In this document: one piece after another, positions 25,720 through 34,263 of the stretch
How positions within the stretch are numbered: position 1 is the stretch's first letter
Layout: the number at the start of each line of letters is the position of its first letter
Source: Prochlorococcus marinus XMU1402
GTDB lineage: Bacteria > Cyanobacteriota > Cyanobacteriia > PCC-6307 > Cyanobiaceae
Length of the DNA stretch: 64,000 nucleotides
Reading direction: 5' to 3'
Assembly (NCBI RefSeq): GCF_017696205.1
Contig: NZ_JAAORD010000001.1
Location: 868,001 to 932,000, forward strand
Made by a program: the position numbers and the translations under genes
The notes under the pieces: model-generated
Told to the model about the DNA's origin: nothing
Database searches by the model: none
The model's input: the letters and a program-made list of their open reading frames with translations, nothing else

Positions 25720-26304
25720 ATGAGCTTAAGAGTTGGCCAAGAAGCACCAGACTTTAGTGCTACAGCAGTATATGATCAAGAGTTTAAGGAGATTACACTT
25801 TCAGGTCTAAGAGGTAAATGGGTTGTTTTATTCTTTTACCCACTAGATTTTACATTTGTATGTCCAACTGAAATTACTGCATTTAGTGATAGATACCAAG
25901 ATTTCTCGGCACTTAATACGGAAATACTTGGAGTATCAGTTGATAGTAAACACTGTCATTTGGCTTGGATACAAACCCCAAGAAATGAAGGTGGAATAGG
26001 TGATATTAACTATCCGTTAGTTTCTGATTTAAAAAGAGAAATTTGCCAAGCGTACAATGTTCTTAATGATGATGGAGAGGCAGATAGAGGTTTATTCCTA
26101 ATCAATCCCGAAGGAGTAGTTATGCATACGACTGTTAACAAAGCACCAGTAGGCAGAAATGTTGATGAAACACTAAGGATTCTCCAAGGTTATCAATACG
26201 TTGCAGCAAACCCAGATGAAGTATGTCCAGCAAACTGGACTCCAGGGGAGAAAACAATGTTAGAGGACCCCAAAGGTAGTAAGGAATATTTTTCTGCGCT
26301 ATAG
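25720..26304 (+). CDS. Typical 2-Cys peroxiredoxin
   Basis: A 194-residue Prx1-type thiol peroxidase. The peroxidatic cysteine is Cys48 in FTFVCPTEI and the resolving cysteine is Cys169 in [12 protein letters not shown] at about 91-94 and YF near the C-terminus (KEYFSAL) are both present, features that in this family go with sensitivity to overoxidation. It reduces peroxides, likely using thioredoxin. It has its own promoter upstream and a strong hairpin terminator about 70 bases after the stop. ATG 25720. Confidence 0.95.
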   Translation: MSLRVGQEAPDFSATAVYDQEFKEITLSGLRGKWVVLFFYPLDFTFVCPTEITAFSDRYQDFSALNTEILGVSVDSKHCHLAWIQTPRNEGGIGDINYPLVSDLKREICQAYNVLNDDGEADRGLFLINPEGVVMHTTVNKAPVGRNVDETLRILQGYQYVAANPDEVCPANWTPGEKTMLEDPKGSKEYFSAL

Positions 26305-26319
26305 AAGGGTTAGAAACAT

Positions 26320-27072
26320 TCAAGTAAGTATCGAGTAGTAAATAATTATAAAAATATAAAAAATAAACATATTCAAAAAGGGGATAACATCCCCTTTTTG
26401 AGGTTTAGGGACCATCCAATCGCTTAAATTAGTTTTATATGATAGAAAAGACCACGAAAAAAAAGAAATTTCTATGGCGACTAAGATAAATAGATTAATC
26501 AAATTTAAGTCATTTAAACCAAAATATCTATAAATATGAAACTGATCATCAACGCTAATATTATTAATTTGAAAATGCCAAAGATAAAGAGAAATCAAAA
26601 TAAAATTTACCAATATTATTTTTTTTAATAAAAACCTAGATTTCTTAAAAATTAATGAAATAGAAATTAAAAAAATGAAAAGACTTAACTGTAGAATTTC
26701 CAGTTTTGGTACATTAATTCCTCCAAGAAATAAATTAAATATAAGATCAAAATTTATATATAAATAATCAGCTATAAAGTAAGAGAGAAATATTAAATTT
26801 ATTGCTACTAAGAATAATAATTTTTTTCCTTTGATTATATTTTTAGTATGAAGTTTATTCTTGTTAAAATTATAGTTTGTATAGTTTTTTAAAGAGTTTA
26901 AACACACCAAAGATGGACATATAATGCCGCTCAAATAGTAAAGGATTGAATAAAAGGAAATATCTTTTATATTTAATGAATACAAATTAAACCATTGTTT
27001 TTGTACAAATGGAAGAATAAGTAAAAATGAAAATGTAACTAATAATTTCGTTGTATTGTTTTTAATTATCAA
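26320..27072 (-). CDS. Multi-pass membrane protein, unknown
   Basis: A 250-residue, very hydrophobic protein with about six to seven predicted membrane helices (for example LLVTFSFLLILPFVQ, FYSILYYLSGIICPS, LFLVAINLIFLSYFIADY, LFILVAIEISFFSWSFL, MFIFYIFIIIYYSIL). A loop near the end reads SDWMVPKPQKGDVIPF. No family recognised. It follows the ftsH-like gene by 38 bases and is probably in its operon. Its last 27 codons contain a perfect palindrome that also serves as the peroxiredoxin terminator. Confidence 0.7.
   Translation of the reverse strand: MIIKNNTTKLLVTFSFLLILPFVQKQWFNLYSLNIKDISFYSILYYLSGIICPSLVCLNSLKNYTNYNFNKNKLHTKNIIKGKKLLFLVAINLIFLSYFIADYLYINFDLIFNLFLGGINVPKLEILQLSLFIFLISISLIFKKSRFLLKKIILVNFILISLYLWHFQINNISVDDQFHIYRYFGLNDLNLINLFILVAIEISFFSWSFLSYKTNLSDWMVPKPQKGDVIPFLNMFIFYIFIIIYYSILT
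26374..26400 (+). terminator. Perfect 12-bp hairpin with T run, terminator of peroxiredoxin
   Basis: CAAAAAGGGGAT-AAC-ATCCCCTTTTTG forms a perfect 12-pair stem with a 3-base loop and is a canonical intrinsic terminator on both strands. It ends the peroxiredoxin message but lies inside the coding end of the opposite membrane-protein gene. Confidence 0.8.
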
Positions 27073-27110
27073 GAAAATATTAAATTTTTTTTTAATTTAA
27101 AACAATTAAA

Positions 27111-28865
27111 TCAAACTTTCAACAATTTATAAGTTGTTAATTTAAAAACTTTTTTATCTATAGTTTCTTTATCTAAAAGTATATCAACTAATTTATCAAG
27201 TAAAGCTCTATTATTTTTCAATATTTTTATTGAATTATTTAATGAAATTTTAGAAATATTTATGATTTCATTATCTATTCTAGAACTAGTATTTTCTGCG
27301 ATGAGGGGCTTTCTTCTAAATAATCCATCTCCTAAAAACATTTCATTATTGCCAGAATCCATTGAAATTGGACCAATAATTGAAAATCCATATTTCGTAA
27401 CCATTTCCCTTACAATATTTGTCGCATAAGAGATATCATTTAAGGAGCATTGTGTAATTTCACTTTCACCAAAAACTATAGTTTCTGCTGCTCTTCCAGC
27501 TAGAGCAATTTCAATCTTTGAAAATAATAATTTTTTTGAAATCAAGCCACTAGAAATTACATCTTCGTCAGGGGAAATTTTTGTATATCCTCCTAAAGAT
27601 CCTGATCTAGGTAAAATCGTAATCTTATCAACTGATTCAATTCCATTTTTCACAGCAGATACAATCGCTCTGCCTACTTCGTTATAAGCAATAATTTTTT
27701 TCATATTAGGAGAAGTTATTAATGAACTTCTCAGGCCAATGGTAATTTTATCAAGAGCATTTTCTATATGAAGATCACTGATTATTTTAGATTCATCTCT
27801 TGCACAGTGAATAGCACTCTCATTCATTAAATTTGCAAGATCTGCTCCCGAAAATCCAACTGTTCTAGAAGCCCAATATCCTAAGTCAACTTCGCTTGAA
27901 AGTGGTTTGGAAAGTGAGTGAACTGAAAGAATTTTTTTTCTTCCGTCTAAATCTGGAAGCATTACTTCAATTTTTCTATCAAATCTACCTGGTCTTAATA
28001 ATGCTGCATCCAAAATATCTGGTCTATTTGTTGCAGCTAAAACAATAATCCCGGAATTATCAGCAAAACCATCTAATTCAGTTAAAAGTTGATTGAGAGT
28101 TTGTTCTCTCTCATCATTACCACCTCCAATACCAGACCCTCTTTGCCTACCAATAGAATCAATTTCATCGATAAAAATTATACAAGGAGATTTTTCCTTA
28201 GCCTTAGAGAATAGATCCCGCACACGACTTGCTCCAACACCAACAAAAAGTTCTACAAACTCTGATGCCGATATTGAGAGAAAAGGGACTCCTGATTCAC
28301 CGGCAATTGCTTTAGCCAATAATGTTTTACCCGTTCCTGGTGGACCAATTAAAAGAACTCCCTTAGGAACTTTTGCTCCAAGATTTTCAAATTTTTTTGG
28401 TTCTTTCAAGAAAGTTATTACTTCTTTTAATTCCTCAGCTGCTTCAGGAACACCAGCTACATCATCGAATCTCGTTTCTACATCATCAATAGTTACAAAT
28501 TTAGCTTGATTTTTAGAAAAACCAAAGGCTCTGGAAGCCAATTTCGATGTACTTCTCAAGATTAAGACTATAGCTAATATAAAAATCAGGAAAAGACTTG
28601 TTGAAGCGAACTTGTTAGCAGCTGAAGCATCTTTTCTACTGTTATTTATAGTGAGATCAACTTTATTTTCAGTAGCCTTTTCAATGATTAATTGATCGTT
28701 GTAAAGGATAGGAATTTTAATTTTATCGCCATTTTTATACAAAACATCAATTTCTCTCTGTCTCGGATAAAAAAATATTGATTCTATTTTTCCCGTCTCT
28801 ATATCCTTTAGAAGATCCGAATAACTTGATTTAGAATTTGAATATGAGAATTTTGATCTAAACAC
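27111..28865 (-). CDS. FtsH-like AAA+ protein with inactivated protease site
   Basis: A 584-residue FtsH homologue with GTG start at 28865; a stop three codons upstream excludes extension. One membrane helix is at about 87-104. The AAA module is intact: Walker A GPPGTGKT (174-181), Walker B with IDE at 232-234, and the second region of homology ([12 protein letters not shown]). The zinc motif HEXXH, which should read HEAGH, is NEVGR (395-399), so both histidine ligands are lost; the third ligand, Asp477, remains. The usual first N-terminal membrane helix is missing too. Normal FtsH degrades membrane proteins; this one probably keeps only ATP-driven remodelling, like plant FtsHi. Confidence 0.9.
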   Translation of the reverse strand: MFRSKFSYSNSKSSYSDLLKDIETGKIESIFFYPRQREIDVLYKNGDKIKIPILYNDQLIIEKATENKVDLTINNSRKDASAANKFASTSLFLIFILAIVLILRSTSKLASRAFGFSKNQAKFVTIDDVETRFDDVAGVPEAAEELKEVITFLKEPKKFENLGAKVPKGVLLIGPPGTGKTLLAKAIAGESGVPFLSISASEFVELFVGVGASRVRDLFSKAKEKSPCIIFIDEIDSIGRQRGSGIGGGNDEREQTLNQLLTELDGFADNSGIIVLAATNRPDILDAALLRPGRFDRKIEVMLPDLDGRKKILSVHSLSKPLSSEVDLGYWASRTVGFSGADLANLMNESAIHCARDESKIISDLHIENALDKITIGLRSSLITSPNMKKIIAYNEVGRAIVSAVKNGIESVDKITILPRSGSLGGYTKISPDEDVISSGLISKKLLFSKIEIALAGRAAETIVFGESEITQCSLNDISYATNIVREMVTKYGFSIIGPISMDSGNNEMFLGDGLFRRKPLIAENTSSRIDNEIINISKISLNNSIKILKNNRALLDKLVDILLDKETIDKKVFKLTTYKLLKV

Positions 28866-28996
28866 TAATTTTTACAAGTGATTAATAAAGCATATATGCT
28901 TATTTGAAAAATTGACGTATATAAACAAAATATACTCAAAAGTTTTGGAGATAACCAGTTAAGGGTTATATTAATATATGGAAATAAAGAAACAGA

Positions 28997-29167
28997 ATGG
29001 CTGTACCAAAGAAGAAAAAATCAAAGAGCAAAAGGAACCAAAGGCACGCTGTTTGGAAAGGGAAGGCAGCAATGGCAGCTCAAAAAGCTATATCTTTAGG
29101 TAAATCAGTTTTAACTGGGAAAGCTCAAGGATTTGTTTACCCTATTGAAGACGAAGAAGAAGAATAG
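28997..29167 (+). CDS. rpmF: 50S ribosomal protein L32
   Basis: A 56-residue L32 from ATG 28997. It begins [20 protein letters not shown] and has an acidic end (IEDEEEE). Cyanobacterial L32 lacks the four-Cys zinc ribbon, as here. It is divergent from the ftsH-like gene. Confidence 0.93.
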   Translation: MAVPKKKKSKSKRNQRHAVWKGKAAMAAQKAISLGKSVLTGKAQGFVYPIEDEEEE

Positions 29168-29170
29168 CTT

Positions 29171-29497
29171 TTAAGATCCTAATTTAAATGCCTCAAGTAC
29201 AATTGCATAAATTGCACCTATCCTTAATTTATCAACTACGGTCCATACATAATAAAAATTTGAGTTAGAGGAAGGCTTAATTCTTATAATGATTTCAATA
29301 AAAACAATAATTATTGGAACCATAATCAACTCATTTTTACCTTCAGATATAAACTTTGTTAGAAAATTGGCGAACAAAAAATAACCTGTCAAAACAGAAA
29401 TTAGACCAATAGATTTTGTTCTCCAAGTATCACTTAGAAACCCAAAAAATAAATTATTTAACTTGTAAGTAATTCTTGAAAAATTAGTTTTTTGCAT
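29171..29497 (-). CDS. ycf20: Ycf20 / DUF565 family membrane protein
   Basis: I chose ATG 29497 (MQKTNFSRITYKL), giving about 108 residues; the frame is open to 29521. It has two to three membrane segments (SIGLISVLTGYFLFANFL, IMVPIIIVFIEIII, RIGAIYAIVLEAFKLG) and the FFGFLSDTWRTKS stretch of the family. Ycf20 is plastid- and cyanobacteria-conserved and has been linked to photoprotection (non-photochemical quenching) in algae. The start overlaps the end of the upstream HAD gene by 14 bases. Confidence 0.78.
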   Translation of the reverse strand: MQKTNFSRITYKLNNLFFGFLSDTWRTKSIGLISVLTGYFLFANFLTKFISEGKNELIMVPIIIVFIEIIIRIKPSSNSNFYYVWTVVDKLRIGAIYAIVLEAFKLGS

Positions 29498-30245
29498 TAT
29501 TAAAAGACAATAAATAATCAATTAGAAAGCTACAGTCAACATATGATTTTTTTAGTTTAGGGCCTTTAATTACATTTGCCACATTATTCTCATCTCCAAG
29601 ACTGTCTAAAATACAATCTAATCTAATATTTTCATCAAGAACAATTGGGATATTTGAAGGAACAAAAATGGTAGGTAAGTTAGCTCCTAAGGAAGATTTC
29701 AATCCTGGATTTGAGTCTTCGAAAACAATTGAGTTATTTTTGTTTATACCACTTAATTGAATTGCCTTTAAATAAGGTAATGGATTAGGTTTCTTCAATT
29801 CAACGTCTTCACTTGAAATAATAAACTCAAAAGGATTGAACCCATTAAAAAGGTATTCAACAAGTAGATCAACTTGATTTCTTGAACTTGAAGTAACAAT
29901 AAATTGTCTTATTTTTTTTCTATGTAGTTCATTTATTAATCTAAAAACACCAGTTTTAAAACTAACGCAATTTTTTTTTATAATTTCCAAATAATGAAAC
30001 TGTTTTTTTTCATGAATTTTGAGAATTAAATCTTCTGAGAAATCATAATTATTCGATTTAGCATAATAAGCTATCCTATTTTTGCCTCCATTTATCTTCA
30101 AAAGCTTTATATATTTATTAGTGTCCCAATTCCAATTAATACCAAGGTCATTGAAAGCATTATTAAAAGCAGGTAAATGAGCCTCTAACTCTGTATTTGC
30201 GATAGTACCATCTAAATCCCAATAAACACCCTCAAGATATTTCAC
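29484..30245 (-). CDS. HAD-superfamily hydrolase, CbbY/beta-phosphoglucomutase-like
   Basis: I chose GTG 30245 (MKYLEGVYWDLDGTIANTE); a longer frame reaches 30287 but would overlap the small Ycf12-like gene. About 253 residues. HAD motif I is DLDGTIANTE (with the nucleophile Asp), motif II FIVTSSSRNQ, motif III lysine in LKKPNPLPYL and motif IV FEDSNPGLKSS. Cap domain is of the helical CbbY type. Substrate is likely a sugar phosphate such as xylulose-1,5-bisphosphate, by family inference only. Confidence 0.85.
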   Translation of the reverse strand: MKYLEGVYWDLDGTIANTELEAHLPAFNNAFNDLGINWNWDTNKYIKLLKINGGKNRIAYYAKSNNYDFSEDLILKIHEKKQFHYLEIIKKNCVSFKTGVFRLINELHRKKIRQFIVTSSSRNQVDLLVEYLFNGFNPFEFIISSEDVELKKPNPLPYLKAIQLSGINKNNSIVFEDSNPGLKSSLGANLPTIFVPSNIPIVLDENIRLDCILDSLGDENNVANVIKGPKLKKSYVDCSFLIDYLLSFNNAKN

Positions 30246-30261
30246 CAAAAAAGAATTTCTT

Positions 30262-30339
30262 TTATTTACGGTAAAATACAAGTGCAATAATTGCTGGTCC
30301 TGCTAACGCAACTACAGCTAAAGGAATAAGTGTTGCCAT
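30262..30339 (-). CDS. Ycf12/Psb30-like photosystem II peptide, 25 aa
   Basis: ATG 30339 to TAA 30262. The product begins MATLIPLAVVALAGPAIIAL and ends VFYRK, one membrane helix. The AGPAII pattern with a basic C-terminal end resembles Ycf12 (Psb30), a peripheral photosystem II subunit, though it lacks the GNL-type ending of some members. It lies 17 bases upstream of my chosen HAD start, which supports that start. Name is tentative. Confidence 0.5.
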   Translation of the reverse strand: MATLIPLAVVALAGPAIIALVFYRK

Positions 30340-30420
30340 GATAATGAATATGTTTTGTGATACTATTTTTACAAATAAATGACAAAACTGTACTGATACG
30401 TTACAAGATTGAATTAAATT

Positions 30421-30768
30421 ATGAAATCATGGACATGCATAGAAAATTGTGGAGCTTGTTGTAAATTCGACTTGAACGAAAGAAGCGATTTGGCGGACAA
30501 ACTTAACAAAGAAGATATAGCTTTGATAAATTCGATGACCGCCAAAGACGGTTGGTGTAAAAACCTTGATAGAGATAATAAAAAATGCTTAATTTATGAA
30601 ACCAGGCCACATTTTTGCCGAGTAAATGAATTTTCGACTGCATTTAAAGAATATTTGAAATCTGGCGACAAATTTTTAATAGATTGCTGCAAACAACATA
30701 TTTCATCAAATTATGGATACCAAAGTAAAGAGATGAAAACTTTTAGAATTGCTGTTTCAGCAAAATGA
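30421..30768 (+). CDS. YkgJ-family cysteine-cluster protein
   Basis: A 115-residue protein with eight or so cysteines in the YkgJ pattern: CIENCGACCKFDL at residues 5-17, WCKNLDRDNKKCLIYE, HFCRVNEF and DCCKQH. These cysteines probably bind zinc or an iron-sulfur cluster. Function of the family is not firmly known. Its stop overlaps the ATG of the next gene by four bases (ATGA), tying it to the half-transporter pair. Confidence 0.83.
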   Translation: MKSWTCIENCGACCKFDLNERSDLADKLNKEDIALINSMTAKDGWCKNLDRDNKKCLIYETRPHFCRVNEFSTAFKEYLKSGDKFLIDCCKQHISSNYGYQSKEMKTFRIAVSAK

Positions 30769-31091
30769 ATAGTAAATTAGAAGAAAAAGAAAAAATTATA
30801 GAAAAAAGTTTTTTTTCTATATTTATAACGACTTTTACAACAATCTTTATTGCTGAACTGGGCGATAAAACTCAGATAGCCACATTAATGCTTTCTGCTG
30901 AATCGGGCAAGCCAATAATTGTTTTTCTTGGAAGTTCTCTTGCATTAATAAGCTCTAGTATAGTAGGAGTTCTTATTGGTAAATGGGTATCAAAAAAAAT
31001 ATCTCCTAGCAAATTTGCTTTATTTACTGGAGCATTAATGATATTGATAAGTATTTTTTTAGCTTATGAAACATTCAAAAATTATTTATAA
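30765..31091 (+). CDS. UPF0016/GDT1 half-transporter, first copy
   Basis: A 108-residue single-repeat member of the GDT1/TMEM165/Mnx family of Mn/Ca transporters. It has three membrane helices and the signature ELGDKTQIATLML at about residue 28. Full-size members have two such repeats in one chain; here the second half is a separate gene directly following, so the pair probably works as a heterodimer. The polar N-terminus (NSKLEEKEKIIEKS) is longer than in the partner. Overlaps the YkgJ gene by four bases. Confidence 0.85.
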   Translation: MNSKLEEKEKIIEKSFFSIFITTFTTIFIAELGDKTQIATLMLSAESGKPIIVFLGSSLALISSSIVGVLIGKWVSKKISPSKFALFTGALMILISIFLAYETFKNYL

Positions 31092-31403
31092 ATGATTTTA
31101 AGTTTATTACTATCAACATTTCTAACCGTTTTCATAGCCGAATTAGGTGACAAAACTCAACTTGCCACTTTAACTATAAGCGGAACTTCAAATAAACCAT
31201 TAGCTGTTTTTCTAGGATCTTCTTCAGCACTTGTGTTTGCAAGTTTACTAGGAGCTTTAACAGGCGGTTCTATTTCAAGTTTTTTACCAGAAGTAGTTCT
31301 TAAGTCAATAGCCTCTATTACATTTTTTATAATTGGCATAAGGCTTTTTATCAACTCTTTCACCATCGAAAAAGAAATAAAAGATCAGAAAGAAAATAAT
31401 TAG
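31092..31403 (+). CDS. UPF0016/GDT1 half-transporter, second copy
   Basis: A 103-residue partner with the same topology and the signature ELGDKTQLATLTI at about residue 17. The ATG follows the previous stop with no gap. A short Glu/Lys-rich tail ends the protein. Cation specificity (Mn2+ most likely, Ca2+ possible) is inferred from the family; two adjacent half-genes with opposite insertion would rebuild the full carrier. Confidence 0.85.
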   Translation: MILSLLLSTFLTVFIAELGDKTQLATLTISGTSNKPLAVFLGSSSALVFASLLGALTGGSISSFLPEVVLKSIASITFFIIGIRLFINSFTIEKEIKDQKENN

Positions 31404-31475
31404 TTTTAAGCTTGGATAATTAGGTGTAATAATAAAGTGTATACCTCTAATTTAATTTATAATTTCATTTAGATC

Positions 31476-33698
31476 ATGTTCTCATCTTCTTCAATAATTG
31501 ATAATCTTAATCAGTCAGAAGGGTTAGAATATAAAAAATTATGCAGATTATTAAAAATAACAAAGAAATCTGATAAGGATAAATTAGGTATTGCTTTAAC
31601 AGCTTTAGAAAAACTTGAAATAATTAATAAAAATGAAGATGATGAATATACCTTCATAAAAGATAGTGATCATCTTGTTGCTAAAATAAGATGTAGTAGC
31701 AAAGGCTATTGCTTTGCTGTAAGGGGAAAAGACAAAGAAGATATCTACATCAAAGAAAATCTACTTAACTATGCATGGAACGGAGATAAAGTTTTTGTAA
31801 GGATAATAAAAGAGGGTTATAGAAGAAGATCACCTGAGGGAATAGTTGATTGTATTCTTGAAAGATCAAATCAAATACTTCTTTCTAAAGTTGAAACAAT
31901 AAACAATGATGTATATGCTATCCCAATAGACGATAGGATCCTTTCTAAAATAAAACTTCCAGAAGAGAATAAAAAATACACTTTCAAACCAGACAATAAG
32001 AATATAGTAAAAGTTGAGATTGATAGATTTCCCATAGGTCAAGAAGAAGGGCAAGGTCATGTGATACAAGAACTAAAACTAAACAATAACGAGGAAAATG
32101 ATACAGACTTTGTTTTATCTAAAAGCAATATCGTTAAATCATACAATTTAAAAAATATTGAATCTAAAAAAATTGAAAAAAGGGAGAGGATAGACCTCAC
32201 AGATAAAAACTCTTATTTATTCAAAAGTTGGAATTCTAATAATTCTCCGATGCTCCCAATGATTCAAATAGAGCAAGAAAAAAATAAAAGTACTAAGTTA
32301 TGGATACATACAAATAATGTTGCAGAAAGGGTAGATCTTAATAGTAAAAAATCTCTAGAAATATTATTTAATGGCTTCGAATCATTTCCCTTATTAAATG
32401 ATTGGCAAAACTACCTTAGTGAAGCCATAAGAAAAGATTCTGAATTTAAATTTGATGAAAATAATGAAGCAATTAGCCTCTGTTTGCATTTAAATAGTGA
32501 TAATGAAATAATTGATTGGTCATTTCATCTTACTTTAGTGAAATGTGCTCTTATTGTTTCAAGTGATCATACTAACGCCCTTCTATCTAGAAAAAGTAAA
32601 ACAAGAATAACCTCTCGGGTATTAAAACCTATAAAGGAATATATCGAAGATTTAGATAAAATACTGGAAATATCATGTTCATTCAGACAAAAACATCTGT
32701 TGTTGGGTAAGGTTGAAATTCCTGCTCCAATTAACAAAACAGAACTATTAGAAGAATTTTTTATTCACAATCCAGCTGAATATTCAAAAGAATATTTTCA
32801 AACATTAAATAAAGAAGATTGCCAAACATACCTTTCACCAATACTATATGAAGCTAATTTAATATGGTTCAAACATTCAAATCAATATAGCTTAAAAAGC
32901 GCAGGATATATCTCAAAGGGAATAGATTACGTTAATGCAAATGAAATCATCAAATATTCAGAATTTATTGATAATGAAATAGAGCTTAATGAAGATGGCA
33001 ATTTATCATTTAGTCAAGTAATTAAATTATGTAGCGATGATGATAAAAAAAGAATCTTACATAAACTTCTAATTAATGAATTCAAGGACAACGAAATAAG
33101 TTTGGTTTCTAAAAATCCTAATAATGATGAATCAGAAAAACTATTTATTTCTCCATGGACAATTCCAGGATATGACTTCTCTAATCTTATTAATCAGTAC
33201 TGTATTTTTAATATGATAATAAATGGTAAGAAATCAAAGAAAAATAATATTAATGCGATCAATATATCGGAAAGTAATTCATTAGACTTAGTAAATTGGG
33301 ATATATTTAATTCATCAATTTCAAAGAATTTAGAAATATTATTTAACAATTTTATAATAGATAAACTTAATGAAAATAAGTACAAAGTTAACCAATATAA
33401 ATCTAATATGATAAATATAAAAAAAGTAAGAAAAGCAGAAAAATCTCTAGGTAATATTTATAGTGGGTTTATATTATCAGTACAAACATATGGTTTCTTT
33501 GTTGAGATATCAGAACTAAATGTAGAGGGTTTAGTACATGTCAGCACTCTTAATAATGATTGGTATGAATATAGATCAAGGCAAAATCTATTGATTGGAA
33601 GAAAATCTAAAAAATCATATAAAGTTGGAGATGCAATAGAAGTCAAAATTATAAAAGTCGATATTCTTAAATATCAAATTGATTTAGAATTAACATAA
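31476..33698 (+). CDS. Large RNB-family (RNase R/Zam-like) protein with degenerate active site
   Basis: A 740-residue protein with RNase R-like layout: N-terminal helical and cold-shock regions (for example SSKGYCFAVRG near 70), an RNB-like centre and a C-terminal S1 domain (about 655-735, IYSGFILSVQTYGFFVEI). The catalytic Asp cluster expected after RIDLTD (about 240) is absent: the stretch reads SWNSNNSPMLP instead of an ID...DDA block. The arginine motif SPxRRY is replaced by WTIPGYDFSNL (about 560). It is therefore unlikely to be an active nuclease and may bind RNA. It could correspond to the cyanobacterial gene called zam, but that is uncertain. Confidence 0.75.
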   Translation: MFSSSSIIDNLNQSEGLEYKKLCRLLKITKKSDKDKLGIALTALEKLEIINKNEDDEYTFIKDSDHLVAKIRCSSKGYCFAVRGKDKEDIYIKENLLNYAWNGDKVFVRIIKEGYRRRSPEGIVDCILERSNQILLSKVETINNDVYAIPIDDRILSKIKLPEENKKYTFKPDNKNIVKVEIDRFPIGQEEGQGHVIQELKLNNNEENDTDFVLSKSNIVKSYNLKNIESKKIEKRERIDLTDKNSYLFKSWNSNNSPMLPMIQIEQEKNKSTKLWIHTNNVAERVDLNSKKSLEILFNGFESFPLLNDWQNYLSEAIRKDSEFKFDENNEAISLCLHLNSDNEIIDWSFHLTLVKCALIVSSDHTNALLSRKSKTRITSRVLKPIKEYIEDLDKILEISCSFRQKHLLLGKVEIPAPINKTELLEEFFIHNPAEYSKEYFQTLNKEDCQTYLSPILYEANLIWFKHSNQYSLKSAGYISKGIDYVNANEIIKYSEFIDNEIELNEDGNLSFSQVIKLCSDDDKKRILHKLLINEFKDNEISLVSKNPNNDESEKLFISPWTIPGYDFSNLINQYCIFNMIINGKKSKKNNINAINISESNSLDLVNWDIFNSSISKNLEILFNNFIIDKLNENKYKVNQYKSNMINIKKVRKAEKSLGNIYSGFILSVQTYGFFVEISELNVEGLVHVSTLNNDWYEYRSRQNLLIGRKSKKSYKVGDAIEVKIIKVDILKYQIDLELT

Positions 33699-33760
33699 AT
33701 TTTTATAAAATATATTATGAAAATATTAACCAAAAAAATTTAAGATAACTTTTAAGAATT

Positions 33761-34204
33761 ATGTATAAGAAAAAATATTTATTATTAACTCTTTTTTTTA
33801 TAGTAATTTTTCAAATTTTATTATATACAAATAATAATCAGAAGACTTCATTTAGATACTTTAAATGGACTCTCCAAGAAGTAAGAATAGGAAAATTAAT
33901 CAGCATTTCATTTTTTTCTGGTTTATTTATAAGTACTCTATTGAATACAACAATAACTAGCAGTGGTTTCAGAAAAAATAATTACGAAAATGTGGAAGAT
34001 GATTTTGTATCTAATAGTAATGATGAAGATATGGAACCAAACGTTGAGATGCCACCACAAAGAGATATTAGAGAAACTCAACCAACAATTTCTGTCAATT
34101 ACAGAGTAATTAAAAATATGAATGATAATAATTTAAAAAAAGATCGAAATTATTCAAATCAAGATATTAAAGATGACTGGGATAATGCTGATAATGATTG
34201 GTAG
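33761..34204 (+). CDS. LapA-like membrane protein with acidic tail
   Basis: A 147-residue protein with two hydrophobic helices (YLLLTLFFIVIFQILLY and IGKLISISFFSGLFISTLL), then a long hydrophilic tail rich in Asn and Asp (NDEDMEPNVEMPPQRD, ending in DNADNDW). The helix-loop-helix pattern with VRIGKLISISFFSG resembles the LapA/YciM envelope-assembly group, but the match is weak. Followed 59 bases later by DUF2996. Confidence 0.55.
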   Translation: MYKKKYLLLTLFFIVIFQILLYTNNNQKTSFRYFKWTLQEVRIGKLISISFFSGLFISTLLNTTITSSGFRKNNYENVEDDFVSNSNDEDMEPNVEMPPQRDIRETQPTISVNYRVIKNMNDNNLKKDRNYSNQDIKDDWDNADNDW

Positions 34205-34263
34205 AAAAATAAATTAATTAAAAAATGTTTTTTTAATTTATAATAGGATAAATTATTTTTTTT

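Noticed and set aside
28093-28509. 138-codon ORF opposite the FtsH-like gene
   Set aside because: Opposite the conserved AAA module; Ser/Pro-rich shadow.
30246-30287. Upstream extension of the HAD hydrolase
   Set aside because: Would overlap the Ycf12-like peptide, and the HAD motif sits naturally just after GTG 30245.
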